Made by a program: the position numbers and the translations under genes. A model generated the notes under the pieces. It made no database searches, was not told the DNA's origin, and saw only the letters and a program-made list of their open reading frames with translations. A DNA stretch of 64,000 nt, taken from NCBI GenBank assembly GCA_029781975.1, contig JAKOVQ010000047.1, forward strand, positions 1-64,000, in the 5' to 3' direction. This DNA is from Acidobacteriota bacterium (GTDB lineage Bacteria > Acidobacteriota > Thermoanaerobaculia > UBA5066). Below are positions 7,709 through 15,028 of this stretch, piece after piece. Each line of letters opens with the position of its first letter. The first letter of the stretch is position 1.

Positions 7709-9217
7709 ATGGCATTCGAACTCGATCGCTCCCAGATCCTCAACGTCCTCCGCGGCTTCAACCCGTGGTGGGCGGGGCTGCCCATGAGCGTCCCCACGTT
7801 TCGCCGGCTCGCGTTCGACCAGTGCGTCCGGCTCCTGGAGGACCCGAAGTTCAAGCGGGCGATTCTCCTCAGCGGTCCTCGACGGGTGGGAAAGACAACC
7901 GTTCTAAAGCAGGTCGCGGAGTTGCTGCTCGCGGGAGGAGCTGAACCCGTCAGCGTGGTCTACATCAGCCTGGACCACCCTCTCCTCAAGCTCGCCAGCC
8001 TCACCGACCTGCTTCGGATCTACCGTGAGGACATCTTCGCCGAGGGAAGGCCCGCGGTCCTCTTGCTCGACGAGGTTCAGTACGCGGAGGACTGGGAGCT
8101 CCACGTGAAAACCCTCGTCGACCACCACCCCGAGTACCGGATTCTCGCGACCGGCTCCGCGGCGGTCGCGACGAAGCGCAAGCAGGCCGAGAGCGGCGTC
8201 GGCCGCTGGATCACCGTCCCGATCCCGACGCTGTCCTTCTACGAGTACCTCCGGATCCGTGAAGTAGGGATCCCGAAACTGCTCGACGAGCTGAAGCTCC
8301 AGGACCTCTTCACGTCCGCGCCCAGCCTCTTCGGTGGCATCTCCCAGGCAGCGCGTCCCCTCCTCCCCGAGTTTCGCCGGTACCTGCTCGTCGGCGGCTT
8401 CCCGGAAACGGCGCAGCAGGCGAGCGTCGAGATCGCCCAGCAGATCCTCCGAGAGGACGTCGTCGAACGCGTCCTTCGCAAGGACCTCGTCGCCCTCTAC
8501 GCCGTGCGCTCAGTCCGTGAATTCGAGCAGCTCTTCATCTACCTCTGCCTCCACACAGGGGGCATCTTCGCTGTCAAGACGGTGGCCACTGCGCTCGGCG
8601 TCGCGGCCCCCACCGTCGAGAATCACCTGGAGGTCCTCGAGCAGGCCCATCTCATCTACCGACTTCCTCCCATCGCGATCTCCGGGAAGAAGATCCTGAA
8701 GGCGAAGGACAAGATCTACATCGCCGATGCCGCTCTCCGGAACGCCGTACTCCTGAAGGGTGATCAGATTCTCGACGATCCCGCCGAGATGGGCCTCGTC
8801 GCCGAGACGACGGTCCTGCGTCACGTCTTCGCCTTCTACTACCAGGACACCCCGCGCGTCTCCTACTGGCTCGCGCCCGCGGCGACGGGTGGCAAGCGCG
8901 GCCGGCCGAAGGCAGGCGAGGAGCGCGGCGACGAGAAGCTCCTCGAGGTCGACATCGTGGTCCAGAGCCCGTCGTACACCATCCCGTTCGAGGTGAAGTA
9001 CCGCGATACGGCCACACTTCATGCCACGTCCGGCCTCGTCGCCTTCTGCCGCGAGGAGAAGCTGGAGCGGGCCTACTTCGTGACGAAGCGGAACGAGGAC
9101 TTCGGCGTCTCCACGTTCCCGGACCACCGGACGAAGTACCTCCGCATCCCGGCGCACATCCTGACCTGCCTGCTCGGGAGGGCGGAGCGGATCCAGTGGC
9201 GAGGGAAGGTGGGGTGA
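7709..9217 (+). CDS. AAA ATPase with DUF4143 domain (copy 2)
   Basis: This 502-residue paralogue of the gene at 2103-3557 shares the amino-terminal FNPWW motif. It has Walker A GPRRVGKT (about 56-63), Walker B LLLDE-VQYAEDW (about 115-126) and an ATGSA sensor. The DUF4143 part includes an REDVVERVLRKDLVALY segment closely matching copy 1 (REDIVDKVLKRDMTALY). It again ends with an EVDIVV...PFEVKYR nuclease-like stretch. Copy 2 has a Lys/Arg/Gly-rich insertion just before that stretch (about residues 390-410) that copy 1 lacks. The two copies are too divergent to be a recent duplication. The ATG start follows an AT-rich promoter-like region. Confidence 0.88.
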   Translation: MAFELDRSQILNVLRGFNPWWAGLPMSVPTFRRLAFDQCVRLLEDPKFKRAILLSGPRRVGKTTVLKQVAELLLAGGAEPVSVVYISLDHPLLKLASLTDLLRIYREDIFAEGRPAVLLLDEVQYAEDWELHVKTLVDHHPEYRILATGSAAVATKRKQAESGVGRWITVPIPTLSFYEYLRIREVGIPKLLDELKLQDLFTSAPSLFGGISQAARPLLPEFRRYLLVGGFPETAQQASVEIAQQILREDVVERVLRKDLVALYAVRSVREFEQLFIYLCLHTGGIFAVKTVATALGVAAPTVENHLEVLEQAHLIYRLPPIAISGKKILKAKDKIYIADAALRNAVLLKGDQILDDPAEMGLVAETTVLRHVFAFYYQDTPRVSYWLAPAATGGKRGRPKAGEERGDEKLLEVDIVVQSPSYTIPFEVKYRDTATLHATSGLVAFCREEKLERAYFVTKRNEDFGVSTFPDHRTKYLRIPAHILTCLLGRAERIQWRGKVG

Positions 9218-9399
9218 GGTCCCAGAAGCGCCGCGGCTGACCTCACACCTCCCTGCACTTCGTCACGGTTCCGCTTCCGGTCGATGCCGTGCCACGCAGC
9301 GCGTGGGCTGGCAGCCAACAGGCAAGGGCCCTATGCTGGGCCGATACCCGCTCGGTCTTTCGCGAGTCATGCCGCCCGCGTAAGGCCTTGGAGGAGTCG

Positions 9400-12300
9400 A
9401 TGACGCACCGAGCCTGGCTGAAGAACATCCTTCTCGTGCTCGTTGGATCCGCCCTTAGCGAGGTTCCTGCGTCGGCGAGAATCATCTCGTACGCTCCCAT
9501 CGCGCCGGTCCAGTCCGTCCCGGCGATCCAGAAGCGCGCGGCACGGCACGTCGTTTTGCGGGAACAAGCCGGCATCGTGAGGCCTTCGGAGTTCGACTAC
9601 GGATACCTCTGGCGCCTCGTCGTGCACGATTCCCAGGGCCTGGAGTCGCCGCGCGACATCACCCCCGGCGGCACGCCAGCGCGTCTTGGCATCGTCGCTG
9701 CGCTGGAGGATGAAGACGGCACCTTTCGGATCCTCGTCGCTTCAGGCTCCGGATTCCTCTACAGCCCCGACGGTGGCGTGACCTGGGCCTCCGTCTCTCT
9801 GCCGGGCGGGGCCTATCTCGTCAACCACAACGATGCCTTCTCATCATCGGACTGGGATATCGGCGGCCCGATCTTCGGCGCGACGTCGTCCGCCCTTCGT
9901 CTCGGGAACGCCGGCAACCCCTTCGTTCTCGCCCTGGCGACTTCCAACCCCAGCCAGTCCGGCTTCTGGGTGATCGCGGCCGACGGGTCGGCTCGAATGC
10001 TGAGCATCGCCTCCGGCTGGTTTGAGCTCCTCGGGGCCGATCTCGGCGGGACCAGATTCCTCGTCGGAGCTCGTTTCTTCGGACCCTGGCCCGACGACCC
10101 GTACACGAACTCATCCTGGAAAGTCGCCATCCTCGATCTCGCGGGAACCCTCCATCCCCTCTTCGAGGTGCCGCTCGGAGGGAACTACACGTGGCCGGCG
10201 ATCGAAGGGTGGATCACTCCGGACGGCGCGGCTTACCTCACCGTGAACTGGTACTGGGGGGGCATCGTCACACCGCTGGATCCCCTCCCTTCGATGCAGT
10301 CCGTCGCGCTCTGGAAGGACGGCGTCCTCCGAGAGCTGGTGTCCACCGGGAACTCGTGGCCCCAGCTGGAGGTCTTCGCCGTTCCGACACCCGACTTCGC
10401 CGGGGCCTGGATCGCGAGGATGGGCTCGGCGGAGACCGTGCTCATGTCGCACTCGGGCGACGGAGCGGTGAGAGATGTCTGGCGGGATGCGTCGCGCCCC
10501 ATCCTCTGGTCGATGCACGCCGCGGCGTCCGGCTCCCGGCTGCTGATCCGAACGAGGCGGTTCCAAGGGTACCGATACTGGAATGGGCTCGCCGTCTGGC
10601 ACATCGGCGAGCCACCGCCCTCGTCGTACGACGAGCTCGTCGTTCAACCCGAGCTGGGAGGCCTGGGATTCGTCCACCTCGACGTGGACGCCGTGGACGA
10701 GGGCGCTCCTTTCCTCTTCGACGCCGGGGCGACCCTCCCGCCGACGAGCGGTCCTTCAGCCGCGAGCGGGGGCGGCGGCGGAGCGGACGTGTTCCAGAGC
10801 GGTGGCGTGGTCCGCGCCTCGCTTCGGCAGCAGCTCGTGATCCCGGCCTCCGCCCGCGCGCCAGGACGGTTCGGCGCCACCTGGCGGACCGACCTGGTCC
10901 TCAGAAACCCGGAAAAGGAGCCGGTCCGGCTCAGCGTTCGACTCCTGCCGAACACCGAGACGGCCGGCGCCGCAGCCGACGCGGCCATCTTGCTGGCCGG
11001 AGCCTCCATCCAGGTCCTCCCCGACGTCCTCGCCACACTCTTCCACCTGGAGCAGGGATCCGGTGCGCTCCTTCTCGTCCCCGAAGCGGGTCGTTCCATC
11101 GAGGCCACGAGTCGGACCTGCACGACATCACCGACGGGGACGTTCGGCATGGGAGTCGGGTCCGTCGACATGCTCACCGCTGCCGGTCCGGCCTTCCCGC
11201 TCACGTTCTCGGCCGGTCTTCTCGGCGAGGGGTTTCGATCGAACCTGGTCGTAACCGACGCGACCGGGCGGGGAGCGCAGCTGGAGGCGCTGCTCTCGCC
11301 GGCGGGAGGGAAGGCTGAGATCCCGCTTCCGGTCTCACTGCCCGCCAACGGCCAGACGCAGCTCAACGACGTGGCCAGTTTGTCGGGAGCACCGGCCTCG
11401 ACGATTGGATCCCTGACGGTCACGCCGAAGTCCGGCTGGGTTCTCGCGGGAAGCATCGCGATCGACGACCGCACGAACGATCCTGCATGGTTCGGCCCCG
11501 ACTCAGTACCGGACGCGATCTGGGCACACTTGATCATCCCCGCCGTCGTGCACGCCGCGGGCGCGAATGGCGCGCAGTACCGTACCGATCTCTTCCTCTT
11601 CAACGCCGACGAGAGCACTGCGAGGCTTCGACTGTCGGCGAAGGACTGGTATCGGGACGAGAACGAACAGGACGTGGATCTGACTCTGTCCGGCCGGGAG
11701 TCCCGGGTGATACCGGACGTCCTCTGGACGTTGTTCGGCAGGTCCGGCGTATCTCGGCTCGCGTTGAGCGGCGCTGGGACCGGAAGGCTCGGCATCCGCG
11801 CCACCTCGCGGACCTACGACCTCGCGTCGGACGGGTCGACCCATGGAATGGCGCTCCCCGCTCTCGGATGGCTGCAGACCGCCCGCGATGGCGACACCCT
11901 CGAGATCTTGGGACCGACGGGGGGCGCCGGCTTCCGCACGAACCTGTCCATCGTGCACCTGGGATATCAGTACGCGTCGCCGTCCACGGTGCACGTAGAG
12001 ATCGTCGATCCTGCCGGCGTCGTCGCGGACGCGTTCGAGGTGTCCGTTCCGAGCGGCAGGGGCCTTCAGATCGACGACCTCTTTCACGCTCGTGGTCTCG
12101 GGAACGGCCCGGTGGCTGCGCTGATTCGCCTTTCCATTTCCACCACTGACCAGTCCGCGTCGCTCGCCGCTTACTCTACGACAATCGACAACGGCACGAA
12201 CGACCCCGTCTACTACGGGGCGAACCTTGCCGCCTGTTCCCCGAGTGCTGTGACCGGCTTGACTGCCACCCGCGGCTCCGATCCCGAGGAGAAACGCTCG

Positions 12301-12432
12301 CCGATCGGAACCAGCGACGCGAGGCCAAAGGCGGGGGCCTTCGCCCCGGACCGCGTTCGAATCGGCGCCAGCTCACCGGGGACCGGGGGGTCGCACTCGA
12401 TCACTGAAGTCCCCGGTATAGCGGGATTGTAG
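9400..12432 (+). CDS. Large secreted protein with propeller-like amino half and repeated beta modules
   Basis: The 1010-residue product starts at an ATG with GGAGGAG 7-10 nt upstream and has a signal peptide (KNILLVLVGSALSEVPASA). The frame is open for 37 codons further upstream, but without signal-peptide logic. Residues about 30-490 contain SPDGGVTW-like turns typical of BNR/propeller repeats. A Gly-rich linker (about 495-510) precedes about three related modules of roughly 150 residues, each with a (W/Y/F)RT(D/N)L-x-(L/I/V)-x-N opening, a DVL-x-F middle and an SRTY-like end. The same module type occurs in the protein at 51697-52536. I do not recognise a named family; surface display or release is inferred from the signal peptide. 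It is the cargo gene nearest the integrase. Confidence 0.8.
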   Translation: MTHRAWLKNILLVLVGSALSEVPASARIISYAPIAPVQSVPAIQKRAARHVVLREQAGIVRPSEFDYGYLWRLVVHDSQGLESPRDITPGGTPARLGIVAALEDEDGTFRILVASGSGFLYSPDGGVTWASVSLPGGAYLVNHNDAFSSSDWDIGGPIFGATSSALRLGNAGNPFVLALATSNPSQSGFWVIAADGSARMLSIASGWFELLGADLGGTRFLVGARFFGPWPDDPYTNSSWKVAILDLAGTLHPLFEVPLGGNYTWPAIEGWITPDGAAYLTVNWYWGGIVTPLDPLPSMQSVALWKDGVLRELVSTGNSWPQLEVFAVPTPDFAGAWIARMGSAETVLMSHSGDGAVRDVWRDASRPILWSMHAAASGSRLLIRTRRFQGYRYWNGLAVWHIGEPPPSSYDELVVQPELGGLGFVHLDVDAVDEGAPFLFDAGATLPPTSGPSAASGGGGGADVFQSGGVVRASLRQQLVIPASARAPGRFGATWRTDLVLRNPEKEPVRLSVRLLPNTETAGAAADAAILLAGASIQVLPDVLATLFHLEQGSGALLLVPEAGRSIEATSRTCTTSPTGTFGMGVGSVDMLTAAGPAFPLTFSAGLLGEGFRSNLVVTDATGRGAQLEALLSPAGGKAEIPLPVSLPANGQTQLNDVASLSGAPASTIGSLTVTPKSGWVLAGSIAIDDRTNDPAWFGPDSVPDAIWAHLIIPAVVHAAGANGAQYRTDLFLFNADESTARLRLSAKDWYRDENEQDVDLTLSGRESRVIPDVLWTLFGRSGVSRLALSGAGTGRLGIRATSRTYDLASDGSTHGMALPALGWLQTARDGDTLEILGPTGGAGFRTNLSIVHLGYQYASPSTVHVEIVDPAGVVADAFEVSVPSGRGLQIDDLFHARGLGNGPVAALIRLSISTTDQSASLAAYSTTIDNGTNDPVYYGANLAACSPSAVTGLTATRGSDPEEKRSPIGTSDARPKAGAFAPDRVRIGASSPGTGGSHSITEVPGIAGL

Positions 12433-12433
12433 A

Positions 12434-12454
12434 AACCGACGCTGAGCGTCGGTT
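12434..12454. terminator. Hairpin just after the secreted-protein gene
   Basis: AACCGACGC and GCGTCGGTT form a perfect 9-bp stem with a 3-nt loop starting 2 bp after the stop codon at 12432. No T-run follows, so it is at best a factor-assisted terminator or mRNA-stabilising hairpin. Confidence 0.5.
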
Positions 12455-12516
12455 CCACCGCGGCTGCTGTACTGACGGCAGACTGAGACGAAGGACGAGG
12501 GCGCTCCGCGTTTCGC

Positions 12517-12545
12517 CTCACGGACGGCATGGCGCCGTCCGTGAG
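12517..12545. terminator. 12-bp hairpin between convergent genes
   Basis: CTCACGGACGGC pairs perfectly with GCCGTCCGTGAG around a 5-nt loop. It lies between the plus-strand secreted-protein gene and the end of the minus-strand integrase gene, the position of a bidirectional terminator. There is no strong T-run on either side. Confidence 0.5.
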
Positions 12546-12560
12546 GATCTCTGGATTTCC

Positions 12561-13832
12561 CTACTTCCCGACCGACGCGTCGTTCACGCGATTGAGAACG
12601 TTGGCCACCTCCCCGAGCACCCGATCGTCACCCCGGGCGTAGCGGGCCGTCGTCGCGATGTCGGTGTGCCCGAGGAGGTCAGAGACGACCTTGAGGTTCA
12701 CGCCGGAAGAAACGAGCGTCGAGGCGAAGGTGTGGCGGAGATCGTGAATCCGGAGCCTTCGGGTGATCCCAGCCACCGCCTTCGCCATCGCGAACTTCCT
12801 GGCGACCTTCTCCTTCGTGAGCGGCTTGTTGTCCTCGTCGAGGAAGACGAACTCCGAGATGACCGGCCTCTTCTTCAGCGTCTCGAGTACGGTCCGGACG
12901 GCATCGGAGAGCGGCAACTTGACCGCCTTCTCCTTCTTTCGGGTCACGAGCCGGATGACGTTCTCGTCGAGCGACACGTTCGCCCATCGGAGGTTGAGCG
13001 CGTCCGAGAGGCGAAGCCCCGTGTCCAGGAGCATCCGGAAGAACTGACGGTAGTGCTGAAGCCGACGAAAGATCTCTTTCGCGGCCTTGCCGTCCGGGAG
13101 CCTTCCGCCGCCGACGCGCTTCATGCCGCCCGACGGGTGCGGCACGATCATCGGCGGGGTGCGGATGCGGCCGAGGTAGGCCTGGAACAGGGCCTCGTCC
13201 TCGAATGCCGAGAGGAAGCGATGGCGCTCCTCGAGGGAAAGCTCGAGTTCCGGGCGGGACTCGCGGGCCCACTTCACCTTCTTCTTTACGGGGCTCCCGT
13301 CGAGGACATCGAGCTCGACCGCCCAGCCGATGATGACCCGAAGGACGTGAGCCGCGCCGTTGATCGTCGACCCGGCGTACGGCCGCCTCACGCAGGCCGG
13401 CGTGCAGCCGTGAGGCTTTCGCTCCCGGCCGCGCTTCGGGCACCACCCCTCGGAGATCATCGAGCCGATGAGCGCATTCACGCGCTGAGACGTCAGTTGG
13501 TCCATCGGCACGTCGCCGAGTCTCGGGATTAGGTGGCGACGGAGGAAGTCGCCGTAGTAGCGCCGAGTCGCGGGCCGGAGACGGGCGGTCATCTCGACGA
13601 AGCGCTCCGAGACGAACTCGGCAAGGGTGGGGGGCCGGGTGAACTTAGCCGGCTCGAACGCCTCGCGTTCGAGCTCTTCGCGGAAGTCGGTCCAGAGCCG
13701 TATCGCCTCCGCCCGGGACGGGACGTCGGTGAGCTTCCGCTTGTGGCGCTTCCGGCCGTCCGTTCCCGGGACGAAACAGTAGAACGTCGCGACCCGGCGA
13801 CGCGCGTCGTAGGCGAAGCCGGGGAGCTTCAT
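12561..13832 (-). CDS. Tyrosine recombinase / phage-type integrase
   Basis: The 423-residue protein has an SAM-like core-binding domain (about 68-180) and a catalytic domain with the tyrosine-recombinase residues visible: R274 (TGLRLSD), K about 301, H363-x-x-R366, H389 (LLGHTD) and nucleophile Y398 (TARYA). An unusual Cys/His-containing insertion (C131...C143...C147) interrupts the core-binding domain. The gene lies 19 bp downstream of an excisionase-like gene, and both are read away from the 3' end of the tRNA-Pro gene at 14252-14328. This is the classic arrangement of an integrative element with attachment in a tRNA 3' end. It should catalyse integration and excision of the island to its left. 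Confidence 0.95.
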   Translation of the reverse strand: MKLPGFAYDARRRVATFYCFVPGTDGRKRHKRKLTDVPSRAEAIRLWTDFREELEREAFEPAKFTRPPTLAEFVSERFVEMTARLRPATRRYYGDFLRRHLIPRLGDVPMDQLTSQRVNALIGSMISEGWCPKRGRERKPHGCTPACVRRPYAGSTINGAAHVLRVIIGWAVELDVLDGSPVKKKVKWARESRPELELSLEERHRFLSAFEDEALFQAYLGRIRTPPMIVPHPSGGMKRVGGGRLPDGKAAKEIFRRLQHYRQFFRMLLDTGLRLSDALNLRWANVSLDENVIRLVTRKKEKAVKLPLSDAVRTVLETLKKRPVISEFVFLDEDNKPLTKEKVARKFAMAKAVAGITRRLRIHDLRHTFASTLVSSGVNLKVVSDLLGHTDIATTARYARGDDRVLGEVANVLNRVNDASVGK

Positions 13833-13851
13833 CGGTCACCCCCGCCGAGCG

Positions 13852-14082
13852 CTACTGCTTCGGCCCCTCCGGCGTCACCGGCGGCGCAGTCGACCGGTCT
13901 TGCCGGTCGAGAGCCGCCCTCTGCTCGCGGAGGAAGCTCTGAACCTCGGTTTCCGGGTAGACGACGACGGTCGCCGAGAGGGCGTACCACCCCTTCGGAC
14001 CCTTGCCCTGTCGACGCCACTTCCCGAGCGTCCCCGTCTTGACCCCGATTCGCCGGGCAACTTCGGATGCCTTGATCGCCAT
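13852..14082 (-). CDS. Excisionase-like small helix-turn-helix protein
   Basis: The 76-residue protein opens with an AlpA/MerR-like winged helix-turn-helix (KASEVARRIGVKTGTLGKWR, residues 4-23) followed by a short beta-wing (GPKGWYAL) and a polar tail ending in a Pro-rich stretch. Small proteins of this type directly upstream of integrase genes act as recombination directionality factors or as regulators of the integrase. It starts with ATG at 14080-14082 and a GGAGGTGT-like ribosome-binding site just upstream. Frame and spacing suggest co-transcription with the integrase gene. The assignment as excisionase is from context and fold type, not from a specific family match. Confidence 0.78.
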   Translation of the reverse strand: MAIKASEVARRIGVKTGTLGKWRRQGKGPKGWYALSATVVVYPETEVQSFLREQRAALDRQDRSTAPPVTPEGPKQ

Positions 14083-14163
14083 GCGACACCTCCGCGCGAA
14101 GCATCCGCGGACATCGCAGGACCGACCGGGACGGCGTCGAAATCACCGTCCCCGAAAAGAGAA

Positions 14164-14183
14164 TTAGATACTTTGTTAGATAC
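14164..14183. repeat. Direct repeat TTAGATAC x2 beside the xis gene
   Basis: The octamer TTAGATAC occurs at 14164-14171 and 14176-14183, 12 bp apart (about one helical turn), in the A/T-rich strip between the tRNA and the excisionase-like gene. This is where arm-type integrase or Xis sites would be expected, so it is a candidate recombination-protein binding site. Confidence 0.35.
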
Positions 14184-14189
14184 CCCCCC

Positions 14190-14218
14190 AAAAAGCCACA
14201 GGACGCCTCTTCGGCGTC
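14190..14218 (-). terminator. Intrinsic-type terminator downstream of tRNA-Pro
   Basis: On the minus strand, reading away from the tRNA, GACGCC and GGCGTC form a 6-bp stem with a 5-nt loop (14202-14218), followed within 10 nt by a run of five T (14190-14194). It would end the tRNA transcript before the island genes. Confidence 0.45.
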
Positions 14219-14251
14219 TCCCGCTAAACCCTTTGTTGTGAGTATTTTAGA

Positions 14252-14285
14252 TGGTCGGGACGGCGGGATTCGAACCCGCGACCCC
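14252..14285. other. Inferred attachment site (att) in the 3' half of tRNA-Pro
   Basis: Integrases of this type commonly recombine within the T-arm and acceptor stem of a tRNA. The integrase/xis pair lies just inside this end of the gene. I looked for a second copy of the T-arm/acceptor sequence in 1-14251 and saw none, so the partner att site is probably left of the window or has decayed. The exact core is inferred. Confidence 0.45.
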
Positions 14286-14328
14286 TTGAACCCCATTCAA
14301 GTACGCTACCAGGCTGCGCCACGTCCCG
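14252..14328 (-). tRNA. tRNA-Pro (anticodon GGG)
   Basis: The minus strand folds into a standard cloverleaf. The acceptor pair is CGGGACG/CGTCCCG, the anticodon stem CTTGA/TCAAG encloses loop ATGGGGT with anticodon GGG, and the T-arm is CGGG-TTCGAAT-CCCG. A CCA end is encoded (14252-14254). Its 3' end faces the excisionase and integrase genes, making it the probable integration site of the island. Confidence 0.95.
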
Positions 14329-14351
14329 ACCGGAAGGGCTACGACGGCGGG

Positions 14352-14984
14352 TCAGGCGGGGTCGGCCTTCAGGATCCGGAGGATCTCCTTGAGCTCGGCG
14401 ACCACCTGCCCCAGCCGGGGGTCCGCGGGTTGTACCACCTGGGAGGCTGAAGGGTCAACAGAGACAGGCGGTTGCGGCAGGTTCAGCTCGAAGGCATCCG
14501 CCCGTTCGGGCCGCCGGGGACCCGGCTCCTCGCCCGCTTCGCCCGCCGCCTCTCCGGCACGCTCCATCCCCGCGTCCGGCGAATCCGCGGGGGGCTCCGG
14601 CGCCGGCCGGGGGGCTCGCGCGCGCTTCGGACGCGGAGCGGGGGCCTCCGGCTCGGCGGGAGTCAGGACGAGGCCCTCGGCCTCGGAGTCCCCGTCGCCG
14701 GCCGACGCGCCCGTCGCCGGGAGGGTGCCGGCGCGCAACTCGGCGTCCAGCCGCTTCTTGGCGCCGGCGATGGTGTAGCCCTCGTCGTAGAGGAGCTTCT
14801 TGATCCGCTCGATCACGTGGAGGTCGCGCTCGCTGTAGGTGCGCGGGCCGGGGGCGCCCTTCTCGGCGGCGAGGAGGGGGAACTCCGTCTCCCAGTACTT
14901 GAGGACGTAGGGCTGGACGTCGGCCAGCTTGCAGACTTCGCCGATCTTGTACCGGGCCCCTTCGGACTCAGCCGCGTCGCTCAC
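14352..14984 (-). CDS. MerR-family transcriptional regulator
   Basis: The 210-residue protein begins with a MerR helix-turn-helix (about residues 12-80: [21 protein letters not shown] then a wing ending [18 protein letters not shown]). A long Ala/Pro/Glu/Arg-rich low-complexity linker follows (about 95-180), and the end is a short helix ([15 protein letters not shown]) that may dimerise. The residue pattern in the recognition helix resembles the HspR/RacA-like MerR subgroup often found near translation genes in Acidobacteria. No metal- or drug-binding Cys residues are visible apart from one Cys at about 19. The GTG start at 14984 has AGGAGGG about 12 nt upstream. The gene lies 23 bp beyond tRNA-Pro, on the backbone side of the island. 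Confidence 0.85.
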   Translation of the reverse strand: MSDAAESEGARYKIGEVCKLADVQPYVLKYWETEFPLLAAEKGAPGPRTYSERDLHVIERIKKLLYDEGYTIAGAKKRLDAELRAGTLPATGASAGDGDSEAEGLVLTPAEPEAPAPRPKRARAPRPAPEPPADSPDAGMERAGEAAGEAGEEPGPRRPERADAFELNLPQPPVSVDPSASQVVQPADPRLGQVVAELKEILRILKADPA

Positions 14985-15028
14985 GCGTGTCTCGCCCTCC
15001 TTCCGGACAGTTTAGACGAAGGGAGGCT

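Larger units (their letters stand above)
1..14251. mobile_element. Right arm of a tRNA-Pro-integrated genomic island (left end outside window)
   Basis: The tRNA 3' end, excisionase-like gene and tyrosine recombinase mark one boundary. The genes to the left are all accessory in type (IS, ubiquitin-like module, AAA/DUF4143 pair, ECF-kinase pair, secreted protein), and the intergenic DNA is clearly richer in A/T than the backbone. To the right of the tRNA only housekeeping genes appear. Whether all genes to position 1 belong to a single insertion is inference. Confidence 0.6.

Noticed and set aside
2103-9217. AAA/DUF4143 genes as a defined anti-phage system
   Set aside because: Their role is not established and no nuclease or toxin partner is next to them; only the association is reported.
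12666-13532. Long open frame on the plus strand opposite the integrase gene
   Set aside because: Antisense to a convincing gene; long frames without stops are expected in GC-rich DNA, and the product is an Arg/Glu/Leu-rich mixture without motifs.
12434-14250. Second copy of the tRNA-Pro 3' end as the left att site
   Set aside because: I looked for the T-arm/acceptor sequence inside 1-14251 and found no match; the partner site is probably outside the window.
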